A DNA stretch of 64,000 nt. Origin: Kineosporia sp. NBRC 101731 (lineage in GTDB: Bacteria; Actinomycetota; Actinomycetes; Actinomycetales; Kineosporiaceae). The stretch covers positions 1,253,467 to 1,317,466 of the forward strand of contig NZ_BSTC01000001.1 in NCBI RefSeq assembly GCF_030269305.1, given 5' to 3'. The notes beneath the pieces were generated by a model. The model was not told where the DNA came from. It worked only from the letters and a program-made list of their open reading frames with translations, and made no database searches. Made by a program: the position numbers and the translations under genes. Each line of letters starts with the position of its first letter. The first letter of the stretch is position 1. Shown here piece by piece: positions 18,284 to 27,502 of the stretch.

Positions 18284-19552
18284 ATGAGCGAGCCTACGAG
18301 CCCCGGTTTTCAGGCTGCTGCCACCCGCCCGAGCCCGCTGGAGCCCCCGGCGCCGTCGGCGCCCTCGCTCACCCTGTCCGCGCCGGAGCCGCCCCCGGTG
18401 ATCGCGCAGACCCAGGCGCACGAGCTGGCCCCGGCCGTCGACCCGGGCGCCGTTCCCGGGCTCGACGCGAAGGTGAACGACTACATCGGCTCACTGATGA
18501 CGGCCGATCCCAAGTCGCCGGAGTTCGCCAGCCGCACCAACGACGTGCGCACGATGGGCGACACCGACATCCGGGAGGCGGCCGACAGCTCCAACCGGCT
18601 GCTGCAGGTGCCCGTGCGGGCCCTGAACGAGGGTGGCCTGTCGCAGGGCTCGAAGGTCGGCTCCACGCTGGTCGAGCTGCGGCGCACGGTGGAAGACCTG
18701 GACCCGAAGGGTGCCACCGGCACCAAGAAGATCCTCGGGATGATCCCGTTCGGCAACAAGGTGCGGGACTACTTCCAGCGCTACCAGAGTGCGCAGGAGC
18801 AGCTGAACGCGATCATCCAGGCGCTCTACAACGGTCAGGACGAGCTGCGTCGCGACAACGCCTCCCTGAACCAGGAGAAGCAGCAGCTGTGGACCACCAT
18901 GGCCCGGCTGAACCAGTACATCTACGTGGCCGAGCGGCTCGACGCGCGGCTGTCGGCCACGATCGCCGAGCTGGACGCGACCGATCCGCAGCGGGCCAAG
19001 GCCCTGCGCGAAGACGTGCTGTTCTACGTGCGGCAGAAGCACCAGGACCTGCTCACCCAGCTGGCGGTGTCGATCCAGGGCTATCTGGCGATGGACATCA
19101 TCATCAAGAACAACCTGGAGCTCATCAAGGGCGTCGACCGGGCGACCACGACCACGGTCTCGGCGCTGCGCACGGCGGTCATCGTGGCCCAGGCGCTGTC
19201 CAACCAGCAGCTCGTGCTCGACCAGATCACCGCGCTGAACAGCACCACCTCGCGGATGATCGAGAGCACCTCGGAGATGCTGAAAGACAACTCGGCGCGC
19301 ATCCAGGCCGGGGCCGCGTCGGCCGCGGTCGGCCTGCCCGAACTGCAGCGGGCCTTCGCCAACATCTACGCGACGATGGATGCCATCGACACGTTCAAGG
19401 TGCAGGCGCTCGACACGATGGCCTCCACCATCGGCACGCTCGAGACCGAGACCACCAAGGCCCGCGGCTATCTCGACCGGGTCCACGCCAACGACCAGCG
19501 CACGTCCGAGGCCTCGCGCGGCGGTTCGCTCGACCTGGGGATCGGGCGCTGA
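18284..19552 (+). CDS. TelA-family toxic-anion-resistance protein
   Basis: This 422-residue soluble protein is mostly helical. The TelA core covers about 70-400. Recognisable segments are the DIREAADSSNRLL-like start, a KILGMIPFGNKVRDYFQRYQ motif characteristic of TelA/KlaA proteins, and a long helix running through YVAERLDARL. The first 60 residues are disordered Pro/Ala-rich sequence. TelA members were linked to tellurite resistance and occur with Ter-type stress genes; their biochemical role is unknown. It opens the ten-gene signalling run ending at 30869. The ATG follows AAAGGGATCTC. Confidence 0.88.
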   Translation: MSEPTSPGFQAAATRPSPLEPPAPSAPSLTLSAPEPPPVIAQTQAHELAPAVDPGAVPGLDAKVNDYIGSLMTADPKSPEFASRTNDVRTMGDTDIREAADSSNRLLQVPVRALNEGGLSQGSKVGSTLVELRRTVEDLDPKGATGTKKILGMIPFGNKVRDYFQRYQSAQEQLNAIIQALYNGQDELRRDNASLNQEKQQLWTTMARLNQYIYVAERLDARLSATIAELDATDPQRAKALREDVLFYVRQKHQDLLTQLAVSIQGYLAMDIIIKNNLELIKGVDRATTTTVSALRTAVIVAQALSNQQLVLDQITALNSTTSRMIESTSEMLKDNSARIQAGAASAAVGLPELQRAFANIYATMDAIDTFKVQALDTMASTIGTLETETTKARGYLDRVHANDQRTSEASRGGSLDLGIGR

Positions 19553-19576
19553 GCATGCTGACAGAACGGGGCCACC

Positions 19577-20227
19577 GTGTCCTTCGGTGACTGGCTCGGA
19601 AAGGTGTTCGGGAAGGATCCCGAACCGGATCAGCCCCGTCTGGAGCTGCCCAAGGTCAAGAGCAGCGCCGAGCTGCTGGCCGAACTGGAGCAGTTCGAGC
19701 GGGAGATCGCCACGCGGGTACCCACGATGGTGATCTCCCGGGTGTCCCGGGTGACGTCGATCGTGCGGGAGACCATTCCGCGGCTCGACCAGCTCGGGGC
19801 CGGCAGTTACCAGGCGCACACGGTCGTCGCCACGGCCACCAGCTATCTGCCGGAGGCGGTCGGCGGTTACCTGCGCCTGCCCCGGTCGTGGGCCGACACC
19901 CGGCCCATCGCGAACGGCAAGACCGCTCTGCTGCTGCTCTGCGACCAGCTCGACCTGCTGGCCTACAAGATGGACCAGATCCTCGACGCGGTCGTCCGGG
20001 CCGATGCCGCCGCGCTGGTGGCGCACGGTCAGTTCCTGGCCGAGAAGTTCGCCGTGGGAAGCTCTCTCGAGCTCGGTGGGCAGATCAACGTGCCCGCCCA
20101 ACCCGGCTCGGCAACCATGCCGCCGGCCGCGCCCGGGAGCCCAGGTGCGTCCACCATCGACACCGAACCCGACGACGAGCCGACCAGAGGGCCGTTGCGT
20201 CGGCTCGACCCGCCGGGAGCGTCGTGA
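19577..20227 (+). CDS. Uncharacterised protein between TelA and AAA+ ATPase
   Basis: This is a 216-residue protein starting at a GTG 24 bases after the TelA stop. Residues 1-150 are predicted helical and contain SSAELLAELEQFEREIATRV, VRETIPRLDQL and LLLLCDQLDLLAYKMDQIL. The last 50 residues are Pro/Gly-rich and disordered. No signal peptide, membrane helix, Cys pair or catalytic motif is visible. The position next to TelA suggests a helper or partner, in the way that XpaC accompanies TelA elsewhere, but no XpaC similarity can be shown by eye. Its stop overlaps the next start (GTGA). Confidence 0.7.
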   Translation: MSFGDWLGKVFGKDPEPDQPRLELPKVKSSAELLAELEQFEREIATRVPTMVISRVSRVTSIVRETIPRLDQLGAGSYQAHTVVATATSYLPEAVGGYLRLPRSWADTRPIANGKTALLLLCDQLDLLAYKMDQILDAVVRADAAALVAHGQFLAEKFAVGSSLELGGQINVPAQPGSATMPPAAPGSPGASTIDTEPDDEPTRGPLRRLDPPGAS

Positions 20228-21693
20228 CCGAACACCACGAACTCGTGCCGGCCCTCGAGAATCTCATGGCGACAGGCATGTCGGCCGGTCTGCAGCGGGA
20301 TCAGGTGTATGCCGAGGGGGCGTCGTTCGCCGCGGCCATCGCCGAGTCCGCGCCCGGTGGTGCGCAGGACTGGGCCGCTCATCTGGGGCGCACCGTACAA
20401 GACTTCTTCGACGCCGCGAGCAGTGCCCGGCGCTGGCGCAACGCCCCTACCGCCCTGCTGACCGGTCTGGTGAACGATCGTTCGCCCATCGCGACCGACT
20501 ATGCGAGAGCCCTGACCGAGGTGGCTTCCGCCGCGTGCTCACTCGGCGAGCCGACCATCCGGGTCGTGGCCAATGCCTCGGCCGCTTCGGCCGCGCAGCT
20601 GGCCGGGGTGAAGGTCTCGCCGGCACCGACAACAGCACCAGCACCAGCACCGTTCCAGGAGCCGGTCTCGGTCCAGGATCTGCCCGGCGGCTGGCGTTTC
20701 ACCGGTACGCCCGACCCGGCCGGTCCGATGGCTTCGCAGGCCTCGGTTCCCGCGGTAGAGCCGGTGGTTGAGCCGGAAGCGCCTGAGGTGCCTGCCCGAT
20801 CGCTGGCCGAGCTGCTGGCTGAACTCGATGCGCTGATCGGCCTGACCTCGGTGAAGAACGAGATCCACCGGCAGGCGCAGCTGTTGCGGGTGGAGAAGCT
20901 GCGCGAGGAGGCCGGGCTGCGCAGCGTGACGATCACCCGGCACCTGGTGTTCAACGGCAACCCGGGCACCGGCAAGACCACGGTGGCCCGGCTGGTCTCC
21001 GGCATCTACCGGGCTCTCGGGCTGCTCTCCAAGGGGCACCTGGTCGAGGTCGACCGGTCCGAGCTGGTGGCCGGCTACCTGGGCCAGACCGCCGCGAAGA
21101 CCGCCGAGGTGGTCAAGAGCGCGCTGGGCGGAGTTCTTTTCATCGACGAGGCCTACTCGCTGGCCGGTGACGACTACGGCACCGAGGCCATCGACACGCT
21201 GGTGAAGGAGATGGAAGATCACCGCGACGACCTGGTGGTCATCGTGGCGGGCTACCCCGGCCCGATGGCCGGGTTCATCGCCAGCAACCCGGGACTCTCC
21301 AGCCGGTTCCGCACGGTCATCGAGTTCGACGACTACACCGACGCCGAGCTCGAGCAGATCTTCGCGGTGCACGCCGGCAACGCCGACTACGAGGTCGGTG
21401 AGACGACCCGGGCCCGCTTCCGCGAGCTGCTGCCGGAAGGTGACCGACCGGTCGGGTTCGGCAACGGGCGCTGGGCGCGCAACATGCTGGAGGCTGCGAT
21501 CGGGCACCAGGCCTGGCGGCTGCGGGACGTCGAGGCGCCCACCCTGGAGCAACTGCGGGAACTGGCGCCCGGTGACCTGGACGGAAACAGTGATGAACTG
21601 AGCAACGAATTCGGGGGTTCCGGCGTCGGCACGGATGTGAGCGTTCACAACGAGGCCCACGTGCCGGACAAGGGAACGGAGCACGCACCATGA
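20224..21693 (+). CDS. AAA+ ATPase, CbxX/CfqX (SpoVK-like) family
   Basis: This 489-residue ATPase uses a GTG that overlaps the previous stop. An N-terminal helical domain (about 1-130) and a Pro/Ala-rich linker precede the AAA+ module. LAELLAELDALIGLTSVKNEI opens the module, given here as a landmark near residue 195. Walker A is GNPGTGKTTVARLV (about 245), Walker B is GVLFIDEAYSL (about 303), and sensor 1 and arginine-finger regions are VIVAGYPGPM and LSSRFRTVIEF. CbxX/CfqX ATPases remodel protein assemblies (Rubisco activase and EccA-like relatives). Here the client is unknown and could be TelA or a phosphoprotein. It overlaps the next gene by 4 bases. Confidence 0.87.
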   Translation: MTEHHELVPALENLMATGMSAGLQRDQVYAEGASFAAAIAESAPGGAQDWAAHLGRTVQDFFDAASSARRWRNAPTALLTGLVNDRSPIATDYARALTEVASAACSLGEPTIRVVANASAASAAQLAGVKVSPAPTTAPAPAPFQEPVSVQDLPGGWRFTGTPDPAGPMASQASVPAVEPVVEPEAPEVPARSLAELLAELDALIGLTSVKNEIHRQAQLLRVEKLREEAGLRSVTITRHLVFNGNPGTGKTTVARLVSGIYRALGLLSKGHLVEVDRSELVAGYLGQTAAKTAEVVKSALGGVLFIDEAYSLAGDDYGTEAIDTLVKEMEDHRDDLVVIVAGYPGPMAGFIASNPGLSSRFRTVIEFDDYTDAELEQIFAVHAGNADYEVGETTRARFRELLPEGDRPVGFGNGRWARNMLEAAIGHQAWRLRDVEAPTLEQLRELAPGDLDGNSDELSNEFGGSGVGTDVSVHNEAHVPDKGTEHAP

Positions 21694-22946
21694 GCCTGAC
21701 GACTTTGCCGGAACAGCGGGGCGTCGCGCGGCGCTCGTTCTCCGGCACGCCTGGCCGTCTGCGGCTGACCGCGATCGGCGCCGTCGTCGCGGTCCTGATC
21801 TCCGCGGTGCTGGGTGCGGTGGCCCTGAAGATGCGGTCCGACGCCCTCGGCCGGGCCGATTCGTCGGCGTCCCACCTCCTGCTCCTGCAGAGCGTGCAGA
21901 CCAACCTGGTGACGGCCGACGCCGATGCCACCAATGCGTTCCTCAAGGGTGGTCTGGAACCGCAGGAACAGCGGATCGGCTACCTCCGCGCACTGGAGGC
22001 GGTCTCCAAGGGCCTGACGACCGCTGCCCGGCACAGCTCGGAAGACGCCGAGGCGCTGGGCGAGGCCAACGCGGCGATCAACCGTTACGCGGGCTTCGTG
22101 AGCTCGGCCCGTGCGAACAACCGCCAGGGTTTTTCCGTCGGGGCCAGTTACCTGAAATCGGCCAGCGCGTTGCTGAACTCTCAGGCCGAGGACGAGAAGG
22201 GCGCGATTGCCCTGATCGAGGAACGGACCGAGGCTGATACCCAGGCCGTGGCCGACGCCTACGCCGACGCCGGGTTCGCCCGCTGGCTCCTGCTCCTCTC
22301 GGCCGTGGTGGGTATCGGCGGCCTGCTGTATGCGCAGGTCACACTCAGCCGACACTCGCACCGCTATCTCAACCTGCCGGTTGTCGCGTCCACCGTCGTG
22401 CTCGTGGTGACGCTCGGGGCGGCAGCGGCGCTGATGGCGTCGGCACAGAGCCAGGCCAACGACGTGCGCTCGGAATCCCTGCGTCCGGCCCAGGATCTCA
22501 GCAACTCACGGGTGGCGGCCTTCACCGCCAAGTCGACCGAGAGCCTGACCCTGATCCAACAGGGGTCGGCCACCCCGGACGACACCCTCTGGAAGAAGAA
22601 TTACGAGAAGGCGCTGGACCTGGTCGACGGCGACTCGAAGGCCCAGCTCGAGGCTTATAAGGCCCAGCACGAGAAGATCAATCAGCTCGATGTCGACGGG
22701 GCCTGGCGCAGCGCGGTGAATCTGGCTACCTCCGATTCCGACACCTCCGCCAACGCGCTCTTCTCGCAGTACCAGGACTCGACCGAGACCGACCTGGAGA
22801 AGGTCTCCGGCGAACACATTTCGGACGGCCTCGACTCGGCGCGTGACCCTTTGCTACCGGTGGCCGCGCTGCTCCTGCTGGCGGGTCTGTTCTGTGCCGC
22901 GGCGGCCTGGCGGGGCGTCTCGTTCCGACTCAACGAGTACCGGTGA
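21690..22946 (+). CDS. GlnX-like transmembrane sensor protein
   Basis: This 418-residue membrane protein has four helices, at about 29-50, 193-213, 229-253 and 386-408. They delimit two extracytoplasmic helical domains, each resembling the four-helix-bundle ligand domain of chemoreceptors. There is no HAMP, kinase or signalling domain. In mycobacteria GlnX has the same layout, lies next to glnH and pknG, and passes the amino-acid signal from GlnH to PknG. Here it overlaps both neighbours by 4 bases and precedes a GlnH-like lipoprotein, so orthology is likely though inferred from topology and context. Confidence 0.75.
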   Translation: MSLTTLPEQRGVARRSFSGTPGRLRLTAIGAVVAVLISAVLGAVALKMRSDALGRADSSASHLLLLQSVQTNLVTADADATNAFLKGGLEPQEQRIGYLRALEAVSKGLTTAARHSSEDAEALGEANAAINRYAGFVSSARANNRQGFSVGASYLKSASALLNSQAEDEKGAIALIEERTEADTQAVADAYADAGFARWLLLLSAVVGIGGLLYAQVTLSRHSHRYLNLPVVASTVVLVVTLGAAAALMASAQSQANDVRSESLRPAQDLSNSRVAAFTAKSTESLTLIQQGSATPDDTLWKKNYEKALDLVDGDSKAQLEAYKAQHEKINQLDVDGAWRSAVNLATSDSDTSANALFSQYQDSTETDLEKVSGEHISDGLDSARDPLLPVAALLLLAGLFCAAAAWRGVSFRLNEYR

Positions 22947-23995
22947 GGGTGATGACCATGAAGCGACCTCGCCTTCTGGCGGTAGTAGGTGCCACCGCGC
23001 TGCTGGCCGGCTGCGGAACCGCCACCACGTCGGCATCGCCGACGTCCCGACCGGCGACCCAGCCGGTGTCACAGGCCCGTCCGGCGGCCGCACTGGCCGC
23101 CGACGACACCATTCCCACATGTCCCCAGGACGGAAAGTCCGCCGTGGCGTCCATCGATCCGGGCAGTATCACCACGTCCGCGAGCTCCTGGCCGAGCGGC
23201 TCCACCATGGCCGATATCAAGGAGCGCGGAAAGCTGATCGCGGGCGTCGCGGGTGACGTCACGCTCTGGGGTTCGCGTGACCCGTTCACCGGCAAGCTCG
23301 CCGGTTTCGACGTCGACGTGGTCAAGCGGGTGGCGCAGGAACTCGGGCTCGACCCGAACCGCGACGTCGAGTACAAGGTCATCAACTTCGCCCAGCGTCT
23401 GCCGAAGCTCCAGGAGCACGAGGTCGACCTGGTCGCGGACACCATGACGATGAACTGCGCCCGCTGGTTCGGCACCGACGCCAACAAGACCAACTACATC
23501 AACTTCTCCACCGAGTACTACCGGGCCGGCCAGAAACTGCTGCTGCGCAGCGACTCCGACGCCACGAACGTCGAAGACCTGGGCGATGCCACGGTCTGCA
23601 CCACGGAGGGCTCCACCAGCCTCGAGAACATCAAGGACCTGGTGAAATCCACGGTGGTGGTGAGCGATGTGGGCGAGTGCCTGGTGAAGTTCCAGGAGGG
23701 CGAGGCCACCGCGATCACCAGTGACGACACGGTGCTCGCCGGGTTCGCGAAGCAGGACCCGTACGCCAAGGTGATGGCGGGCGACCCGCTCAACATCGTG
23801 CCGTACGGTCTCGGCACCGCGTCCGACGCCGCCGACCTCACCCAGTTCGTCAACGTGGTGCTGGAAGACATGCGGCGTGACGGCACCCTCGACCGGCTCT
23901 ACACCAAGTGGATGAGCGGCAGCGGCACCCAGCCCGACGTGCCCCCGGCGGTCTACGGGCGCACCGAGGCCGAGCTCACGAAGGACCGGGGCTGA
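22943..23995 (+). CDS. glnH: GlnH-like amino-acid-binding lipoprotein (SBP family 3)
   Basis: This 350-residue lipoprotein has a signal peptide ending in the lipobox LLAGC (Cys about 26) and a disordered linker. The family-3 binding domain follows: IKERGKLIAGVAGDVTLWG, GKLAGFDVDVVKRVAQELG, NFAQRLPKLQEHEVDLVADT and VCTTEGSTSLENI. Such proteins bind glutamate, glutamine or aspartate. No ABC permease or ATPase gene is nearby, so it is more likely a sensor than a transporter part, as in the mycobacterial GlnH-GlnX-PknG pathway. The GTG at 22943 overlaps the GlnX stop; ATG codons at 22952 and 22958 are alternatives. Confidence 0.88.
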   Translation: MRVMTMKRPRLLAVVGATALLAGCGTATTSASPTSRPATQPVSQARPAAALAADDTIPTCPQDGKSAVASIDPGSITTSASSWPSGSTMADIKERGKLIAGVAGDVTLWGSRDPFTGKLAGFDVDVVKRVAQELGLDPNRDVEYKVINFAQRLPKLQEHEVDLVADTMTMNCARWFGTDANKTNYINFSTEYYRAGQKLLLRSDSDATNVEDLGDATVCTTEGSTSLENIKDLVKSTVVVSDVGECLVKFQEGEATAITSDDTVLAGFAKQDPYAKVMAGDPLNIVPYGLGTASDAADLTQFVNVVLEDMRRDGTLDRLYTKWMSGSGTQPDVPPAVYGRTEAELTKDRG

Positions 23996-24035
23996 TGTCC
24001 CGTTCACCCCTGGGCCAGCGGCAGCGGCGGGTGTC

Positions 24036-25187
24036 GTGGTCGAATTGCCGACGATGACACCAGTAGCGCACGCCATGGCCCCCGTCGCCCCCGGCCAGCT
24101 GGGCCAGGCGATCGGGGTGGACGAGCTGCGCACCTACCTGGGTGCGCTCGACGACTGGCGGGCCGCCCGCAAGCGTGAGCTCGACCAGATCGACGCCGCG
24201 GCACTGCGCTCGGACGAGGCCGACAGCTACACCGGCGACCTGTCGCTGGCCATGACCATGTGGCAGTCGGTGAGTGACCGCTGGACCCAGCTGACGACGA
24301 TCTGGGACTCCGGACGGGTCGGCCCCCAGCAGCGCGAGGAGATGTCCCGGGTGATCTGGGGCACCGGTACCGGCGCGGGGTCGGGCAGTGCGACGGGCGC
24401 CATCGGTCTCTCGCTGGCCGAGGCCTGCCGGCTGTCCGACGCCCTGACCGCAGCCCTGCGGGCCCGGCTGTCGTTCGACCCGATGGCCGCCGACGTCGCC
24501 GCCCGCATCCAGGCCACGCGCGCCACCCTGGAACGCTGCCGCGAGCAGCTGGCCGGGGGGCACACCGCCCGGCCCCTGTCATTGCCCGACCTGGACGAGC
24601 TCACCCGGCGGCTGGACGAACTGGCCGCCCGGGCCCGGAAGGGGTCCGACGTCAGCGGGCCGTTCGCGGCGATCGAGACGGCGGCGGCCCGGGCCGAACG
24701 CGACCTGATCATGGCGGCGGCCGCCCATCGCGGTCTGGGCCGGGACTACCGCGCCGCCCTGGAACGCCGCCGGGAGCTGGAGGCCGAGGCCGACCAGCTG
24801 GACAAGCTCGTCGAGCGCACCCGTGCCGCCGTGGTGCCGGCGCCGAAACTGGCCGTGCCCGACGTGTCCCGGCTCGGCAAGGTGCCGCAGACCCGGGAGG
24901 CGCTCGACGCCTTCCGCGGTCGTCTCGACCTGGTCGGCACCGCGATGAAGCAAGTGCGTGACACCTACACCTCGGCCCTCGGCGAACCCGGCGTCCTGCT
25001 CGGGCTGCTGCGTGCCTTCGCGTCCAAGGCCCAGGCCAACGGCCGCGCGAAAGACCCGCTCGTCGCACTCGTCAGGGAACAGGCCGAGACAGCGCTGTCG
25101 GCTGTGCCCTGCCACATCCTGGACGCCCGCAACCTGGTGGAGAACTACCAGCGTCTGATCGTCCCGGTTCCCGGGGGAGGAATCTGA
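24036..25187 (+). CDS. Uncharacterised helical protein upstream of PknG
   Basis: This is a 383-residue cytoplasmic protein, almost entirely helical and rich in Arg, Ala and Glu. Coiled-coil-like stretches include LDDWRAARKRELDQIDAAAL, LERRRELEAEADQLDKLVE and LDELTRRLDELAARAR. No signal peptide, membrane helix or catalytic motif is visible. The first 20 residues look disordered; an ATG at 24054 is an alternative start. It lies 1 base before pknG, so it is surely cotranscribed. It could be a scaffold linking GlnX to PknG or TelA, but that is a guess. No family is recognised. Confidence 0.72.
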   Translation: MVELPTMTPVAHAMAPVAPGQLGQAIGVDELRTYLGALDDWRAARKRELDQIDAAALRSDEADSYTGDLSLAMTMWQSVSDRWTQLTTIWDSGRVGPQQREEMSRVIWGTGTGAGSGSATGAIGLSLAEACRLSDALTAALRARLSFDPMAADVAARIQATRATLERCREQLAGGHTARPLSLPDLDELTRRLDELAARARKGSDVSGPFAAIETAAARAERDLIMAAAAHRGLGRDYRAALERRRELEAEADQLDKLVERTRAAVVPAPKLAVPDVSRLGKVPQTREALDAFRGRLDLVGTAMKQVRDTYTSALGEPGVLLGLLRAFASKAQANGRAKDPLVALVREQAETALSAVPCHILDARNLVENYQRLIVPVPGGGI

Positions 25188-25188
25188 C

Positions 25189-27447
25189 ATGACCTCGACT
25201 CCGCTCTCCTGCATGCAGCCCGGCTGTACGGGCACGATCGAAGACGGGTACTGCAATGTCTGCGGTGCCCCGGCCTCGATCGGTGCACCGACCCCGGCGC
25301 AGGGTGCTCTTCCCGACCCCGACGCCGGCTACGCGACATCCACCCGCACCGCCGCGTCGTCGTCCAACCGCCTGGCCAGTGCACCGCTGGGCTCCGCCCG
25401 GGCCCTGGGGGGCACGAACAACACCCGCCGGCTGGGGTCCACCTCGTCCCGTACCCGCGCGGCCCGGCTCGGCGCGGGCATCACCACTGTGCCGCCGGCC
25501 CCCGTGCCCAACCCGCTGGCCGCGGTGCAGGACAATCCGCAGGTTCCGGAGAACCGCCGGTTCTGCCCGAACTGCGGTAACCCGGTGGGCCGTTCGCGGC
25601 AGGGACGGGAAGGCCGGCCGGAGGGTTTCTGCCCGAACTGCCGCTCACCGTTCTCGTTCACACCCAAGTTGAAGCCGGGCGACCTGGTCGCCCGGCAGTA
25701 CGAGGTGGTCGGCGCGATCGCGCACGGTGGTCTGGGCTGGATCTACCTGGCCAAGGACAAGAACGTCTCCGACCGCTGGGTGGTGCTCAAGGGCCTGCTC
25801 AACTCCGGTGACCCCGACGCGCTGGCCGCGGCCATCGCCGAGCAGCGGTTCCTGGCCCAGGTCGAGCACCCGCTGATCGTCGAGATCTACAACTTCGTCA
25901 CGCACGACGAGGCCGGCTACATCGTCATGGAGTACGTCGCCGGCCAGTCGCTGAAAGACATTCTGAAAGAACGGATGCGCACCTCCGGCGGGGCCTACTC
26001 GCCGTTCCCGGTGGACCAGGCGATCGCCTACATCCTCGAGGTACTGCCCGCCTTCCAGTACCTGCACGACACCGGGCTGATCTACTGCGACTTCAAGCCT
26101 GACAACATCGTTCAGGCCGGTGACTCGATCAAGCTGATCGACCTCGGTGGCGTGCGCCGCATCGACGACATGGACTCGGCCATCTACGGCACCGTGGGCT
26201 ACCAGGCCCCCGAGGTGCCCGAGGTGGGCCCGTCCGTCGCCAGCGACCTCTACACCCTCGGCCGCAGCCTGCTCTCGCTGGCCATGGAGTTCCGCGGCAA
26301 CACCAGTACCTATGTCACCAGCCTGCCCAGCGTGGCCGACACCCTGCTGTTCCAGCGGTACGACTCGCTGTACCGGCTGCTCGCCAAGTGCTGCGCCCCC
26401 AACCCGGGCGACCGCTTCGCCACCGCGGACGAGCTGCGCACCCAGCTGCTCGGCGTGCTGCGCGAGGTGGTGGCCGCCGACCGTCACGGCGAACGGCCCG
26501 CCTCGCACTCCACGGCCTCGCTGCTGTTCGAGCCGCCGGTGGTCGAGGGCGACCGGCTGCAGTGGGACAACCTGCCCCGCCTGCGGGTGGACGACACCGA
26601 CCCACAGGCCGCCTGGCTGGCCTCGATCAGCGTCGACGACCCGCCGGCCAAGCTCGACCTGCTGCTCAACGCGCTCAACCCGTCGGTCGAGGTGCGCCTG
26701 GCCACCGCCTACACCGCGGTCGAGGCCGGCGACCTGGACACCACCGATCGCGTGGTCGGCGAGATCCTCAACGAAGACCCCTGGGAATGGCGGGCCATCT
26801 GGCTCGCCGGGCTCGGGGCCCTGGCCCGCGGGGACGCGACGGCGGCCCAGGCCGCCTTCAACGCGGTCTACGGCCAGGCCCCCGGTGAACTCGCGCCCAA
26901 GCTCGCGCTCGCCGTGGCCTGCGAGGAGGGCGGCCAGCCCGACATCGCCGAGAGTCTCTACCTGACCTGCCTGCGCACCGACGCCAACTTCACCGCCCCG
27001 GCCGCGTTCGGCCTGGCCCGGATCCGTTCGCAGCGGCACTCGCAGGGTCAGGGTGAGCTGGAGGCGGCGATCGCGGCGCTGGACATGGTGCCGACCACGA
27101 GCCGCAGCTTCGTCAGCGCCCGCCGCCAGAAAGCCGCTCTGCTGGTGGGTTCCGGCGCCGGGCTGGACGCCCTGTCGGCCGCGTTGGACAGTGTCGCGGC
27201 CGTGCGGCTCGACCCGCGCGACCGCGCCCAGCTGCGGGTCGACGTGCTGGCCGCGGCCCTGACCGATGTGCAGCAGACCGGAGAACGGTCCGACGTCCTG
27301 CTGGGCGGTGTGCCAGCACAGACGCCACAGTTGCAGGACGGTCTGGAAGGGGCCTACCGCGAACTGGCGGGGCTCACCGAGAAACGTGACGAGCGGGTCC
27401 GGCTCGTCGACGAGGCGAACCGAGTGCGCCGCTGGACCTGGCGGTGA
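25189..27447 (+). CDS. pknG: PknG-type serine/threonine protein kinase with zinc ribbons and TPR tail
   Basis: This 752-residue soluble kinase has an N-terminal zinc ribbon (Cys in CMQPGC, then DGYCNVCGAP, residues 8-26) and a disordered linker. A rubredoxin-like knuckle pair follows (RFCPNCGNPV and GFCPNCRSPF, about 124-152). The kinase domain spans about 165-420: Gly loop AIAHGGLGWIYLA, catalytic Lys in WVVLKGLLN, loop LIYCDFKPDN, and DLG in place of DFG (LIDLGGVRRID), all as in PknG. The C-terminal 250 residues form TPR-like helices. In mycobacteria PknG phosphorylates the FHA protein GarA to control glutamate metabolism. A PP2C phosphatase and an FHA protein lie downstream here. Confidence 0.93.
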   Translation: MTSTPLSCMQPGCTGTIEDGYCNVCGAPASIGAPTPAQGALPDPDAGYATSTRTAASSSNRLASAPLGSARALGGTNNTRRLGSTSSRTRAARLGAGITTVPPAPVPNPLAAVQDNPQVPENRRFCPNCGNPVGRSRQGREGRPEGFCPNCRSPFSFTPKLKPGDLVARQYEVVGAIAHGGLGWIYLAKDKNVSDRWVVLKGLLNSGDPDALAAAIAEQRFLAQVEHPLIVEIYNFVTHDEAGYIVMEYVAGQSLKDILKERMRTSGGAYSPFPVDQAIAYILEVLPAFQYLHDTGLIYCDFKPDNIVQAGDSIKLIDLGGVRRIDDMDSAIYGTVGYQAPEVPEVGPSVASDLYTLGRSLLSLAMEFRGNTSTYVTSLPSVADTLLFQRYDSLYRLLAKCCAPNPGDRFATADELRTQLLGVLREVVAADRHGERPASHSTASLLFEPPVVEGDRLQWDNLPRLRVDDTDPQAAWLASISVDDPPAKLDLLLNALNPSVEVRLATAYTAVEAGDLDTTDRVVGEILNEDPWEWRAIWLAGLGALARGDATAAQAAFNAVYGQAPGELAPKLALAVACEEGGQPDIAESLYLTCLRTDANFTAPAAFGLARIRSQRHSQGQGELEAAIAALDMVPTTSRSFVSARRQKAALLVGSGAGLDALSAALDSVAAVRLDPRDRAQLRVDVLAAALTDVQQTGERSDVLLGGVPAQTPQLQDGLEGAYRELAGLTEKRDERVRLVDEANRVRRWTWR

Positions 27448-27502
27448 GCATTCCGAACCGACTGCCGAACCGACAGCCCGACCGAAACGCCAAGAGGTTG
27501 AT

